Positions 1 to 8,958 are shown, counted from the stretch's first letter. The stretch: DNA of 59,222 bases from an uncultured Clostridia bacterium (GCA_947627265.1 CANQVM010000003.1:1-59222), one strand, 5' to 3'. The notes: generated by a model from the letters alone, not told the origin. Numbers and translations are program-made.

Positions 1-3
1 AGA

Positions 4-1227
4 ATGAGAGATATAATAACAGTAGCAAAATTTACTATGAAAGAAATGATGAGAAGAAAATCTTTCATAATAACAACGATTATCATAATGATTGTAATCG
101 TAATAGGATTTAATGGACCAAACATTGCTAAATTATTTTCAAACGATAATGGCGAAATGTTGCAGGGGGAGAAAGTAATAATTTCAGATAGTGAAAATAT
201 TTATGATGGAAAATTAGATGAGCTAACTAATGATCAACTACTAGAGTATAAAGTAGAAGTAACTCCAAGCACATTTGAAGAAATAAAAACAAAAATACAA
301 AACAATGAAATTAAAGCTGGAATAATAATAGAAAAGCAAGAAGATAATATATTATTTAGATATATTGTAAATGATACAATGGCTACAATGCCAGAAAATT
401 TAGATAAAGCATTACAAAAATTATATACTACTAATCAAATTGAAAAGTTAGGTTTAACTGCACAAAAAGCAAATGAAATTTTACCAGAATTTGAAACAAG
501 CACAGAACAAACTGAAGAAGTAAAAGGAAACACAGTAGTAATAATGGCAATTTCAATATTATTATTTTATGCAATATATTTCTGTGCATATCAAGTTTCA
601 AGTTCAATAACAACAGAAAAAACATCAAAAATAATGGAAACTTTAGTGACTTCAACAAGCCCAAGAACAATAGTAGTAGGAAAAACATTAGGAATAGGAA
701 TAGGTGGTTTATTACAAATGTTAATACTTGTATTAACTGCTGTAATTAGTGCAAAGTTATTCTTAGACCCAGCACTATTAGAAATAGTATTAGCATCTAC
801 ACAAGTTACACCATTTGTCGGAGTGCTTATGTTTGTATTCTTTATATTAGGATATTTCCTATTTGCAACATTATATGCTGTAACAGGTTCAACAGTAAGC
901 AAACCAGAAGATATACAATCAGCTAATACACCAGTTATGTTATTAACAATAGTTGGTTTTTACATAGGTCAAGCAGTACTTAATAAACCTGCTGGAGATA
1001 TGGCTGTATTTGGTACATACTTCCCACTATCTTCACCATTTTTAATGCCATTTAGAGTTATGATGGGATTAGCAACTACACAAGAAATATTACTATCACT
1101 TGCAATTTTAATAGTTTCAATAGCTGTAATTGCTCATATTGCAATAAAAATATATTCAAATGCAATTTTGAATTATGGTACAAAATTAAATATTCAAAAT
1201 CTTGTAAAAATGTATAAAACTAAATAA
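4..1227 (+). CDS. ABC-2 type transporter permease, NatB-like
   Basis: This is a 407-residue integral membrane protein of the ABC-2 permease family, the sodium or drug export type also called NatB or YhaP. It has one membrane helix near residues 22-39, a large extracytoplasmic domain to about residue 170, and then a block of five or six hydrophobic helices from about residue 178 to 395. The segment around residues 196-225, rich in Ser/Thr and containing EKTSKIMETLVTS, is the typical intracellular loop of this family that contacts the ATPase. Its ATPase partner should lie just upstream, outside the window. The ATG at position 4 is the first available start; no upstream RBS can be judged. Family assignment is solid, substrate unknown. 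Confidence 0.85.
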   Translation: MRDIITVAKFTMKEMMRRKSFIITTIIIMIVIVIGFNGPNIAKLFSNDNGEMLQGEKVIISDSENIYDGKLDELTNDQLLEYKVEVTPSTFEEIKTKIQNNEIKAGIIIEKQEDNILFRYIVNDTMATMPENLDKALQKLYTTNQIEKLGLTAQKANEILPEFETSTEQTEEVKGNTVVIMAISILLFYAIYFCAYQVSSSITTEKTSKIMETLVTSTSPRTIVVGKTLGIGIGGLLQMLILVLTAVISAKLFLDPALLEIVLASTQVTPFVGVLMFVFFILGYFLFATLYAVTGSTVSKPEDIQSANTPVMLLTIVGFYIGQAVLNKPAGDMAVFGTYFPLSSPFLMPFRVMMGLATTQEILLSLAILIVSIAVIAHIAIKIYSNAILNYGTKLNIQNLVKMYKTK

Positions 1228-1247
1228 ATTTTAAGGAGGAATAAATT

Positions 1248-1910
1248 ATGAAAGATATAAACATTACAGAAAAATATACGTTATGTGTGTTAAAAGAAAA
1301 AAAGAATTTATATGTGCAACAAGTAAAACCATACATAATTGTATCTATGATAGTTGAAATGATGATAGATGAAAATCTAGAAATTACAGACAAAGATAAA
1401 GTAAAACTAACTGATAAGGAGCCAACGGTAAATTATAATAAAAAATTATATGAGGTTATAAAAAATATGAAAAAGGAAGAAATCCCTTTGAAAAATATAA
1501 TAATGTCTATTTGCTTTGGAATGTCATTAAAAAACTTGAAAAGTATCGTTAATTTATTATTAGAAACTATGGAAAAAGATGAATTAATTACTATTGAAGA
1601 TCAAAAAGGATTATTGGGAAATAAAGAAAAAATAAATATAAACGAAAATAAATTTAAAGCCATTATTGAAGAAATAAAAAAAGAGTTTTTAGAAAACGGA
1701 AATTTTACAGACAATTTAATTTTATTAACTTCTTTGTTAGATTCTAGTAAATTTCTAAAAAATATCTTTAGCAAATATGAAAGAGAAGAAATAAAAGGCA
1801 AATTAAAAGAAATAAGAAATACAGAAATTGCTGAGAAGGTAAAGGTAGCGCAAAAAGCTATAAACTTTATGGTTGCTGAAATATCAACAGCTGTAATAAT
1901 TAGTACATAA
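1248..1910 (+). CDS. GPP34/Vps74-like protein of unknown function
   Basis: A 220-residue soluble helical protein with an excellent AGGAGG ribosome binding site, 20 bases after the permease stop, so probably co-transcribed with it. The layout resembles the Golgi phosphoprotein 3 (GPP34) fold found in bacteria: an N-terminal segment with an ExxLxxL-like helix, a central KL-E-I--M hairpin region, and a C-terminal helical pair ending in a hydrophobic tail (AEISTAVIIST). In eukaryotes this fold binds phosphoinositide headgroups; the role of bacterial homologues is unclear. The assignment rests on the overall pattern rather than on catalytic residues, so it is tentative. A terminator follows about 100 bases downstream. 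Confidence 0.45.
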   Translation: MKDINITEKYTLCVLKEKKNLYVQQVKPYIIVSMIVEMMIDENLEITDKDKVKLTDKEPTVNYNKKLYEVIKNMKKEEIPLKNIIMSICFGMSLKNLKSIVNLLLETMEKDELITIEDQKGLLGNKEKININENKFKAIIEEIKKEFLENGNFTDNLILLTSLLDSSKFLKNIFSKYEREEIKGKLKEIRNTEIAEKVKVAQKAINFMVAEISTAVIIST

Positions 1911-2010
1911 TCAGTATAAAATATGTTAATTTATTTCAGAAAAACGTTTTAACTATTTGCAAAATCATATAATTATGGTATGGTAAGTAATAATAAAAAA
2001 CAAAATTTAA

Positions 2011-2038
2011 GAGCTGGTATTTTACCAGCTCCATTTTT
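2011..2038. terminator. bidirectional rho-independent terminator
   Basis: A perfect 9-bp stem (GAGCTGGTA / TACCAGCTC) with a TTT loop. It is followed by ATTTTTAT on the plus strand and by a T-rich tail on the minus strand. It can end the permease/GPP34-like transcript and the small minus-strand ORF. Confidence 0.85.
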
Positions 2039-2120
2039 ATAATTTTCTAACATTGTATATGCTTAGCAATATAACTATTATATATTTTAATTTATTTTTT
2101 TGTTTACTATGTTTACTCAT
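2037..2120 (-). CDS. small ORF, 27 residues, putative membrane-associated peptide
   Basis: The ORF reads MSKHSKQKNKLKY, then IIVILLSIYNVRKL. It has a very basic N-terminus followed by a short hydrophobic segment. An AAGGAGAG ribosome binding site lies at ideal distance from the ATG. A near-perfect inverted repeat (2142-2168, arms ATTTGTGCAGAAA / TTTCTACACAAAT) sits in the 5' leader and a TATAAT-like box lies just beyond it. The ORF ends inside the bidirectional terminator. No family is recognised. The strong RBS and leader structure make it more than a random ORF, but expression is unproven. Confidence 0.35.
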   Translation of the reverse strand: MSKHSKQKNKLKYIIVILLSIYNVRKL

Positions 2121-2312
2121 ATTGTTCTCTCCTTGAATGTTATTTGTGCAGAAACTTTCTACACAAATATATTATAACATAATTTGTGATTTAATGTATA
2201 ATTTTAAAAAATTTATAAAATCTATTGACATTCATATAGTTGATCTCGTATAAGTAACTCCTTAATTTAAGATTTTATTAATTAATATAAATATACTAGA
2301 TATTGATAACAT

Positions 2313-2620
2313 TTATAATAATGTTATCCAATTTCCTCTTCCATACATAACTCTTACAATTTGTATATTTTCATTGTTTATTCTATAAAAAATAATATAA
2401 TTATCAACTAATAGTTTTCTAATTTCAAATCTTTTTATTATATCATCATCTATAATAGCATAGATTTCAGGATTATTCTCTAATTTATCTATTTCATTTT
2501 TATCTTTTTAATTAACTTCTGAGCAGTATTAGGTTCTTGTAAATTATATTTAATGTATCGTTTTATATCCGTTAAATCTTGTTTTGATTCCATTGAATAT
2601 TCTATATTATATTTTTTCAA
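2313..2620 (-). pseudogene. RelE/ParE-type toxin, frameshifted
   Basis: Translation from the TTG at 2620 gives a RelE/ParE-like toxin: EYSMESKQDLTDIKRYI, then after a frame break NEIDKLENNP, RKLLVDNYIIFYRI and the C-terminal VRVMYGRGNW. The break is a single missing A in an A-run (about 2500-2510). It is an ordinary homopolymer frameshift and not one of the CGG sites that interrupt other genes here. About 100 residues would be encoded if the base were restored, the normal length for the family. It lies 20 bases downstream of its antitoxin gene. Either the toxin is dead, or one base is a sequencing error. Confidence 0.7.
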
Positions 2621-2640
2621 ATGCAAATCCTCTTTCTTTT

Positions 2641-2895
2641 TTAAATTGTATCTAACTTGTCAAAAACTTCTTTTGATGAATATTTTTTGCCATTTTCTAA
2701 TGACTTAATTCCTTTTTCCAATTCTTTATATAAAGTATACTTATCTGTTAAAAGTTCGTATAATTCAATACTCATTACTGCTAAATCTCCTGTACCATTT
2801 TTAGTAATATATACTGGACTATTTGTTTGATGGCAAATTGTAGAAATTTCATTATAATTATTTCTTAAATCAGAACTTGGTCTAATAATTGGCAT
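2641..2895 (-). CDS. Phd/YefM-type antitoxin
   Basis: An 84-residue protein starting MPIIRPSSDLRNNYNEIS, the classic N-terminal DNA-binding segment of Phd/YefM antitoxins. It continues with PVYITKNGTGDLAVMSIELYE and an acidic C-terminal tail that would wrap the toxin. The ATG at 2895 is chosen because GGAGG lies seven bases upstream; an earlier in-frame ATG has no such site. It is the first gene of a toxin-antitoxin pair whose toxin (2313-2620) is frameshifted. By family knowledge the protein neutralises the RNase toxin and represses its own promoter. Confidence 0.88.
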   Translation of the reverse strand: MPIIRPSSDLRNNYNEISTICHQTNSPVYITKNGTGDLAVMSIELYELLTDKYTLYKELEKGIKSLENGKKYSSKEVFDKLDTI

Positions 2896-3046
2896 ACTAA
2901 ACACCTCCATAAATATTATATACATATTTTATCAAAATATTGATATCCAGTAAATATTTTTCAATTAATTTTATTTTTAAAACTTATTAATACAATTATA
3001 GTTGCATTAAAATTACATTAAAAATTGCTTTTGCATTTTGAAAGTG

Positions 3047-3076
3047 TTGACATTATTAAAATTTCAAAAATATTAA
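3047..3076 (+). promoter_or_regulatory. sigma-A-like promoter
   Basis: TTGACA at 3047-3052 and TATTAA at 3071-3076 are separated by 18 bases. No ORF follows directly; the next element is the candidate small RNA. Confidence 0.5.
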
Positions 3077-3079
3077 ACC

Positions 3080-3167
3080 GGAGTACGCCTCCAATTACAA
3101 ATCTGTTTGAACTTTTTTGGAACAGTAGATACAAAAATCAATCAGAATTAAACTGGTTGATTTTTTT
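3080..3167 (+). ncRNA. candidate small RNA with three hairpins
   Basis: Immediately after the promoter lie a GGAG/CTCC hairpin (3080-3092), a CTGTT/AACAG hairpin (3103-3125) and a strong terminator hairpin (arms 3135-3145 and 3153-3163, followed by a run of T). The total is about 85-90 nt, with GC content clearly above its surroundings in the first hairpin. If transcription starts at 3083 the first stem would be partly lost, so the start is uncertain. No known RNA family is recognised. Confidence 0.4.
3135..3167 (+). terminator. rho-independent terminator of the candidate small RNA
   Basis: An 11-bp stem, AAATCAATCAG with CTGGTTGATTT (one G-T pair), followed by a run of seven T. Confidence 0.75.
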
Positions 3168-3228
3168 GTTTGCAAAAAAATCTTCTAAATTATATAAAAT
3201 ACAAGCAAACAGAACAAATTTTTAACAA

Positions 3229-3251
3229 ACAAGTAAAAAATTTTTACTTGT
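3229..3251. repeat. 23-bp palindrome, possible operator
   Basis: ACAAGTAAAAA and TTTTTACTTGT are perfect inverted copies around a single base, and a TATAAT-like box follows directly. It could be a repressor operator or a weak terminator. It lies 170 bases before the vWA/TelA operon. Confidence 0.35.
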
Positions 3252-3424
3252 ATAATAAATAAAAATATGCTATATTAAAAAAAAGAAAATGAAATGATAG
3301 TTATCTTTTTTATATTTAAACAATTACGAAATAATTAATATAATTGTAAATATTGATAATTAGTCAAATAAAAGGTAAAATAAACTAAAACATATTTACT
3401 TAAATAAAAGGAGGCTAAAAAACG

Positions 3425-4099
3425 ATGAATAATAAAATATTTATTAAACTAGTTATATCTACAATAATTCTTGCAATATTTGATGTAATACTATTTTCAC
3501 CAGGAATAGTAGGTTTGACCTTTTCTAGCAATGCAATTTTGTTTTGTTTAATAATACTAATTAATGTAGTATTTTTAGTATTAGAGTATGTATTTATGAC
3601 ACATTCGACTATTGCAAAATATGGATATGATTTAGATAAATTAAAAGATGAAAATGATTATAAAGAAGCTTTAGAGTCAAAACTTGATAAAAAGTCACCA
3701 TTTTACAATGAAGTAACTCAAGCATTAACAGAACTAGACTCAATGACTAAAAAGAAAAAGGTTTTAGCGGAGCTCTTAGAGCAGAATAATCAAGAACATT
3801 TTACAGCACTAACAGATTTAGGTAATCAAGCGACAAATTTTCTCTTTAATAATATACGAAAAATTTTAAATAGAATTGCAATTTTTGATTCAGATATAAA
3901 AGGCTCATTAGAAAATGAGCATAAAATATATATAAAAAAAATTTTAGATAGTAATGAGGAAATACTTGTAGAATTTAACAAATTACTAACTGAAGTTTCT
4001 CAAATGGATAATACTGCTTCTGATGATACTTTAAGTAAGATTTTAAATGATATGACAAATTCATTAAAAACTCTTAGAGGTGAAAATGACTCAATATAA
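3425..4099 (+). CDS. membrane protein of unknown function, first gene of the vWA/TelA operon
   Basis: A 224-residue protein with two N-terminal membrane helices (about 8-27 and 38-60), followed by a cytoplasmic, largely helical domain rich in Lys, Glu and Asn. The helices around 100-130 and 175-215 look coiled-coil forming. The ATG follows a good AGGAGG at ideal distance. It is 16 bases upstream of the vWA protein, so both are surely co-transcribed with the TelA gene after it. No known family is recognised. By context it may be the membrane scaffold of a TelA/vWA stress-response system. Confidence 0.6.
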   Translation: MNNKIFIKLVISTIILAIFDVILFSPGIVGLTFSSNAILFCLIILINVVFLVLEYVFMTHSTIAKYGYDLDKLKDENDYKEALESKLDKKSPFYNEVTQALTELDSMTKKKKVLAELLEQNNQEHFTALTDLGNQATNFLFNNIRKILNRIAIFDSDIKGSLENEHKIYIKKILDSNEEILVEFNKLLTEVSQMDNTASDDTLSKILNDMTNSLKTLRGENDSI

Positions 4100-4115
4100 A
4101 AGAAAGGAATAAAAA

Positions 4116-5792
4116 ATGTTAAAAATAGATAACCCAAAAAATAAATTTATAATTTTGATTGTTGTGTTTCTAGTTATTATAATTTTAGGAATTAGTATAA
4201 CTCAAGAAATTGGAAGATCACCTAGTGAAAAATCTCTTGCATATTTAAAGAGATATTTAAAAAGCGTAAATGTAACTACAGATATACCTACAAAAAGCAA
4301 TGTATCATCACAAAAAACATCTTTAAAGGATGAGTTGCCTGATATTAATCAATATGACCTAAGTGTTAAAGGAAATGGCCAAGTTAATATAGAAATATTC
4401 TCTTCACCAGAAAAGGCTGGAGATGGAGTTGATGGTTGGCTAAAAGAAGTTGCTGAAAAGTTTAATAATAGTAATTATAAAGTTGATGGAAAGTCAGCTA
4501 CGGTTTCAGTACGTAACATATCATCAGGAGATGCGGTGGACTACATTATTTCGGGTAAATATATACCAGAGCTGTTTGCACCTTCTAACGAATTATGGGT
4601 AGCTATGGCTCAGGCGCAATCCGCTAATTTAGAAAAAGTAGCTGATTCAATGGTACAAAATACTGCTGGTATATTACTTTCTCAAAAAACATATAAAGAC
4701 TTAGAAGCTAAATATGGTAAAGCTGATTTATCTGCAATAGTTCAGGCTACTATAAATAATGAAATTTCATTTGGATATACTAACCCTTATGCAAGCTCTA
4801 CAGGATTAAACTTCTTATTGTCAACACTTGAATATTTTGATTCTTCAAATTTATTAAGCGACAAAGCAAAGGAAGAATTCCAAAAATTCCAACAAAATAT
4901 TCCATTTGTATCTTATAATACTGTACAAATGAGAACATCAGCTGAAAATGGATCTTTAGATGCTTTTATTATGGAATATCAAACATATTCTAATGATGCT
5001 ACTTTGAAAAACAATTATACTTTTATACCATTTGGAGTGCCACATAACAATCCTTTGTATGTATGTGGAAGCCTTGATAATGCAAAATCGCAATTAGTTA
5101 AAGCGTTTACAGAATATGCTCTTAATAATGAAAATCAAAATTTAGCTATTAATTATGGATTTAACAATAATGAGTATAAATCAGATGGAAAAATGGATTA
5201 TGATGGAAATACAATTTTACAAGTACAACAATTATGGAAAGAAGAAAAAGATTCTGGAAAACCAATCATAGCTGTATTTGTATCTGATGTATCAGGAAGT
5301 ATGGCTGGAACCGCTATTACAAACTTGAAGAAGTCATTAATTAATGGAGGCCAATACATAAATAGCAATAATTATATCGGACTTGTAAGCTACAGTACAG
5401 ATGTAACAATCAATTTACCTATTGATCAATTCGACATAAATCAACACTCTTTATTTAATAGCGCTGTTCAAAATTTGTCAGCTTCTGGTAACACCTCTAC
5501 ATTTGATGCAGTATTAGTAGCGACAAATATGTTAATAGAAAAACAAAAAGAAGTCCCTGATTCTAAATTAATGATGTTTGTACTAAGTGATGGTGAAACA
5601 AATATGGGGCATAGTTTAGAAGATGCATCAAGAGTTGTAAAAAATTTAAATATTCCAATTTATACTATTGGATATAATGCAGATATTGATGCATTACAAA
5701 AAATTTCAAGCATTAATGAAGCTGCTAATATCAATGCAGATTCAGAGGATGTTATTTATCAATTAAGGAATTTATTTAATTCAAATTTATAA
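4116..5792 (+). CDS. membrane-anchored protein with substrate-binding-like and vWA domains
   Basis: The 558-residue protein starts with a signal anchor (about 9-29). Residues 60-340 resemble a type 2 periplasmic solute-binding fold, with VNIEIFSSPEKAGDGVDGWL near the start and an ISGKYIPELFAPSNELW segment. From about residue 375 to the end is a von Willebrand factor A domain. Its metal-ion site is complete: DVSGSM near residue 391, a threonine in TSTFDA near 460 and LSDGET near 490. Such proteins are usually extracellular and use metal-dependent adhesion to bind partners. The RBS is AAAGGAA. The gene is the middle of a three-gene operon with the membrane protein and TelA. Confidence 0.75.
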   Translation: MLKIDNPKNKFIILIVVFLVIIILGISITQEIGRSPSEKSLAYLKRYLKSVNVTTDIPTKSNVSSQKTSLKDELPDINQYDLSVKGNGQVNIEIFSSPEKAGDGVDGWLKEVAEKFNNSNYKVDGKSATVSVRNISSGDAVDYIISGKYIPELFAPSNELWVAMAQAQSANLEKVADSMVQNTAGILLSQKTYKDLEAKYGKADLSAIVQATINNEISFGYTNPYASSTGLNFLLSTLEYFDSSNLLSDKAKEEFQKFQQNIPFVSYNTVQMRTSAENGSLDAFIMEYQTYSNDATLKNNYTFIPFGVPHNNPLYVCGSLDNAKSQLVKAFTEYALNNENQNLAINYGFNNNEYKSDGKMDYDGNTILQVQQLWKEEKDSGKPIIAVFVSDVSGSMAGTAITNLKKSLINGGQYINSNNYIGLVSYSTDVTINLPIDQFDINQHSLFNSAVQNLSASGNTSTFDAVLVATNMLIEKQKEVPDSKLMMFVLSDGETNMGHSLEDASRVVKNLNIPIYTIGYNADIDALQKISSINEAANINADSEDVIYQLRNLFNSNL

Positions 5793-5815
5793 TTTATAAA
5801 GGAAGGAATAAAAAA

Positions 5816-6994
5816 ATGGAAGAATTAGAAATAAAAGTTGGAGAGAAAGTTGATAATAAAGAATTAGAAACTACTTTATTAGAAGGAAATGAAATTTCAG
5901 AAACAAAAATTGAAAACTCTTTAAATTATGATAAATTAACTCCAGAAGAAAAAAGTGCAATTGATACATTTTTAACAAAACTTGATGCTACAAATACAGC
6001 TCAAGTATTACAATTTGGAACTTCTGCTCAAAATAATATATCTAAATTTTCAGATTCAGTTTTAGCAGAGGTGAAAACAAAGCAAACAGGTGCAGTGGGA
6101 GATTTATTATCATCTTTAGTAAGCGAAATAAAGTCTTTTAATAATGAAACTACAGCACTTACAACTGAACAAAAAGGATTTTTCGGAATATTTAGGTCAG
6201 CTAAAAAGCAATTTGATAAAATTCTCGCAAAATACAATAAAGTAGAGACAAATATTGATAGTATTGAAAAAATGTTAGAAGCTCAAAAATTAACTATGTT
6301 AAAAGATATTTCAACATTTGATATTATGTATGAAAAGAACTTAGAATACTTCAAGCAATTATCTTTATACATTATAGCTGGAGAGAAGAAATTAGAGGAA
6401 TTGAATAATGTTACGCTTCCAGAGCTTCAACAAAGAGCTCAAGAAACAAATGATCAATTAGATATTCAAGCAGTAAAAGATATGTCAGATACTATAAATA
6501 GATTTGAAAAGAAAATATATGATTTAAAAACTACAAGAATAATTTCTATACAAATGGCACCTCAAATTAGACTTATTCAAAATAACGATAGTGAACTTAT
6601 AAATAAAATTCAAAGTTCTCTTATTAATACGATTCCTCTTTGGAAAAACCAAGTTGTTATTGCTTTAGGTTTGGCTAATTCTAAAACTGCTTTAGAAACC
6701 CAAAAGAAGGTTACTGACCTTACTAATGAGATGCTTAAAGAAAATAGTGAAATATTAAAACAAGGTACTACTCAAATTGCTCAGGAATCTGAAAGAGCTA
6801 TTGTAGATGTTGAAACATTACAAAAAACTAATAATGATTTAATTGAAACAATTGATAATTTAATTCAAATTCATTCTGATGGTAAAGCTAAGAGATTAGC
6901 AGCTGAAGGAGAACTTGTTAAAATAGAATCAGAACTTAAAAATAAACTTTTAGAAATAAAAATTGAAACAGAAAACAATATAAATAAAGAGTAA
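5816..6994 (+). CDS. TelA family protein (toxic anion resistance)
   Basis: A 392-residue, almost entirely helical cytoplasmic protein of the TelA/YceH family. Recognisable features are the N-terminal LTPEEKSAIDTFLTKLD, the stretch around QFGTSAQNNISKFSDSVLAEVKTKQTG (broken here by description only at its middle), IRLIQNNDSELINKIQSS near 250-270 and a long C-terminal coiled coil. Members were named for tellurite resistance and are often found beside vWA-domain proteins in envelope-stress clusters. That is also the arrangement here: the gene follows the vWA protein by 23 bases with a GGAAGGAA ribosome binding site. A terminator follows. Confidence 0.85.
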   Translation: MEELEIKVGEKVDNKELETTLLEGNEISETKIENSLNYDKLTPEEKSAIDTFLTKLDATNTAQVLQFGTSAQNNISKFSDSVLAEVKTKQTGAVGDLLSSLVSEIKSFNNETTALTTEQKGFFGIFRSAKKQFDKILAKYNKVETNIDSIEKMLEAQKLTMLKDISTFDIMYEKNLEYFKQLSLYIIAGEKKLEELNNVTLPELQQRAQETNDQLDIQAVKDMSDTINRFEKKIYDLKTTRIISIQMAPQIRLIQNNDSELINKIQSSLINTIPLWKNQVVIALGLANSKTALETQKKVTDLTNEMLKENSEILKQGTTQIAQESERAIVDVETLQKTNNDLIETIDNLIQIHSDGKAKRLAAEGELVKIESELKNKLLEIKIETENNINKE

Positions 6995-7300
6995 AAAATA
7001 GTGCAATAAAGTACATACAAAAGTTCCAGTGATTTCTTACTGGAATTTTTACTGTACAACGGGCTTGTCATCATGTTAATTACAAAAAATGAAGAAGAAG
7101 CGAAGAAGTATTATAGTAAAATAAAATTAGATTTTAATCAGTAAATTTCAAATCAAATTATAACTTATAGTTAAAAAATATTAAAGTCTAAGGAAACTCT
7201 TCAGTGAAAAAACTCATATGAGCTTTAAAAAATGATGCAAAATAAGATTTTATATGATATAATAATTTTATAAATAAAAATAATGAAAGGATAATGAAAG
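6995..7300. other. intergenic region between telA-like gene and lemA
   Basis: It contains the terminator at 7024-7050 and a possible 23-codon ORF (ATG at 7073) without an RBS. A TATAAT-like box near 7256 may belong to the lemA promoter. No further gene is supported. Confidence 0.6.
7024..7050 (+). terminator. rho-independent terminator of the vWA/TelA operon
   Basis: TTCCAGT and ACTGGAA form a 7-bp stem around an 8-base loop, followed by five T. Confidence 0.75.
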
Positions 7301-7801
7301 GTGTTATATATAATAATATTAGTTATATTAATAATATTAATTTACAATTTAATAACTTATAATATATTTATAAAAAAACAGAATGCCGTAAAACATGCAA
7401 AATCTTCAATAGAAGTGTATTTAAATCAAAGATTTGATTTAATTCCTAATTTAGTAAAATGTGTAAAAGAATATACAAATTATGAGGCGAAAACTTTTGA
7501 AAAAATTACAAGATTACGAGCCGAATATATGAATAAAAGGGAATTAACAAAAGGAGGTATACTAGATACAGAAGTTAATAAAACAGTTTTATTATTAGAA
7601 AATTATCCTGAGTTAAGGGCAAATGAGGAATATTTAAATTTACAGAGAAACTTAACAAAAATGGAAAATCAAATACAAGCTGCTCGAAGAATTTATAATA
7701 ACGAAGTAGAAAAGTATAATAATTTTACAAATATATTCCCTAATAATATACTAGCAAATATATTAAAGTTTAAAAAAGAAAAATTTTTTGAAATGGAGTA
7801 A
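7301..7801 (+). CDS. lemA: LemA family protein
   Basis: The 166-residue protein has one N-terminal membrane helix (about 2-22), then the hallmark of LemA proteins: YNIFIKKQNAVKHAKSSIEV followed by QRFDLIPNLVKCVKEYTNYE, and the helical LQRNLTKMENQIQAARRIYN core. The final NxFPNNILA is also typical. It starts at GTG with GAAAGGA ten bases upstream. LemA proteins anchor a helical bundle at the membrane; the molecular function is not settled. A DUF3137-like membrane protein follows immediately, the usual neighbour of lemA. Confidence 0.9.
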   Translation: MLYIIILVILIILIYNLITYNIFIKKQNAVKHAKSSIEVYLNQRFDLIPNLVKCVKEYTNYEAKTFEKITRLRAEYMNKRELTKGGILDTEVNKTVLLLENYPELRANEEYLNLQRNLTKMENQIQAARRIYNNEVEKYNNFTNIFPNNILANILKFKKEKFFEME

Positions 7802-7808
7802 AAATAAA

Positions 7809-8958
7809 TTGGATATTTTAAAAAGCATAATAAAATGGATTATAATATCATTTTTTCTATTAATACGGAGTGATTTTGGTTTCATATTTAATTGCTACAA
7901 CAAAAGGTATTTGGCCAATTGTTATTATAGGAATAGTATTATTTGCTGTTATTCTTTATGTAGTAGAAACCCAAGTAAAATCGTTTGGTATTGCAAAAAC
8001 ACATAAAAATAAAAAACATAATAAAATAAGAAAAACAACTATGAGTTATGAATTTAAAAAAATATATAATTATATTGAAGAACAATATGTAAGCGAATTA
8101 GAAGAAAATAGAAAAAAATTAATAAAATCTATTATAATATGTCTTGTATTATTTATAATAGCAGTTACATTATGTATTATTTTCGAAAAAAAGACACATT
8201 TTAGCACACGAAAAAGTTATTCAATATTAGGAATTATATTCTTACCAGCAGTACTATATTATGTATATAAATATAAAAAATATAATGATATATATGTTAA
8301 AAGTTTCAAAGATACAATTATAAAAAATTTTGTTAAATATATAAATCATAATTTAGAATATCATCAAAAAGGTGGAAAAAATTTATTTCATTATTATTTA
8401 GATGCAAAATTTGAAGATAAACAATTTAACGATTTTACAACAGATGACTATATAGAAGGTATTAATGAAAATGGAACAAATATAGAAATGTGTAATATTG
8501 CCTTAGAAAATTATAATAACAATGGCGAATTTTTGAATATGGTATATGAAGGTATATTTTCAGTTACAAAATTAAATAATTATGTAACTGGTGAAATAAG
8601 AATTAAAAAAAACCAATATATATTAAAAAATAAACATAACAAGGTTGAGATGGATAATAATGAATTTGAAAAATACTTTGATGTATATTCTAACTATAAT
8701 ATTTTAGCAATGCAAATATTAACTCATGATATTATGGAGGAATTACTACAATTTTATAATACATATAAAATTAACTGTGAAATAGTAATAAAAGATAACA
8801 ATATTTATATAAGGTTTGATACAGGAGTTATGTTTGAACCTAATATATTAAAGAAAACAGAAGATATGAATACTTTATGGGTTTATTATAGCGTTTTAAA
8901 ATTTGTTACTAATTTTACTGTAAAAGTAAATAAATTATTAAAGGATTTAGATGTGTGA
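7809..8958 (+). CDS. DUF3137-like membrane protein, read through a CGGA site
   Basis: If the C at 7866 is skipped, one 382-residue protein results. It has two N-terminal membrane helices (about 9-30 and 36-56), a basic linker, two more helices (about 95-115 and 125-145), and a soluble C-terminal domain. The part from MSYEFKKIYNY on looks like DUF3137, the common partner of LemA. Without the skip, the zero frame turns polar right inside the first helix (IRSDFGF) and soon ends. With it, the helix continues as LLIGVILVSYLIA. The TTG at 7809 is chosen because GGAG lies nine bases upstream. A separate GTG start at 7870 or the ATG at 8041 would be alternatives, so this is one of the two weaker CGG cases. 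Confidence 0.6.
7866..7869 (+). other. CGGA +1 site 1 (membrane protein, codon 20)
   Basis: ATA-CGGA-GTG. Skipping the C gives Ile-Gly-Val within a membrane helix. The preceding codon is ATA. Confidence 0.6.

Larger units (their letters stand above)
2896..3424. other. intergenic region with candidate small RNA and a palindrome
   Basis: No convincing protein gene is seen in these 529 bases. The region holds the divergent upstream sequence of the antitoxin, a sigma-A-like promoter at 3047-3076, a compact structured transcript ending in a terminator near 3167, a 23-bp palindrome at 3229-3251, and the AT-rich leader of the operon starting at 3425. Confidence 0.6.

Noticed and set aside
3079..3081. 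CGG in the 3025-3225 open frame as another +1 site
   Set aside because: That frame is not a credible gene; the region fits a promoter, small RNA and terminator better.
7073..7144. 23-codon ORF after the telA terminator
   Set aside because: No RBS, no recognisable family; at best a remnant.
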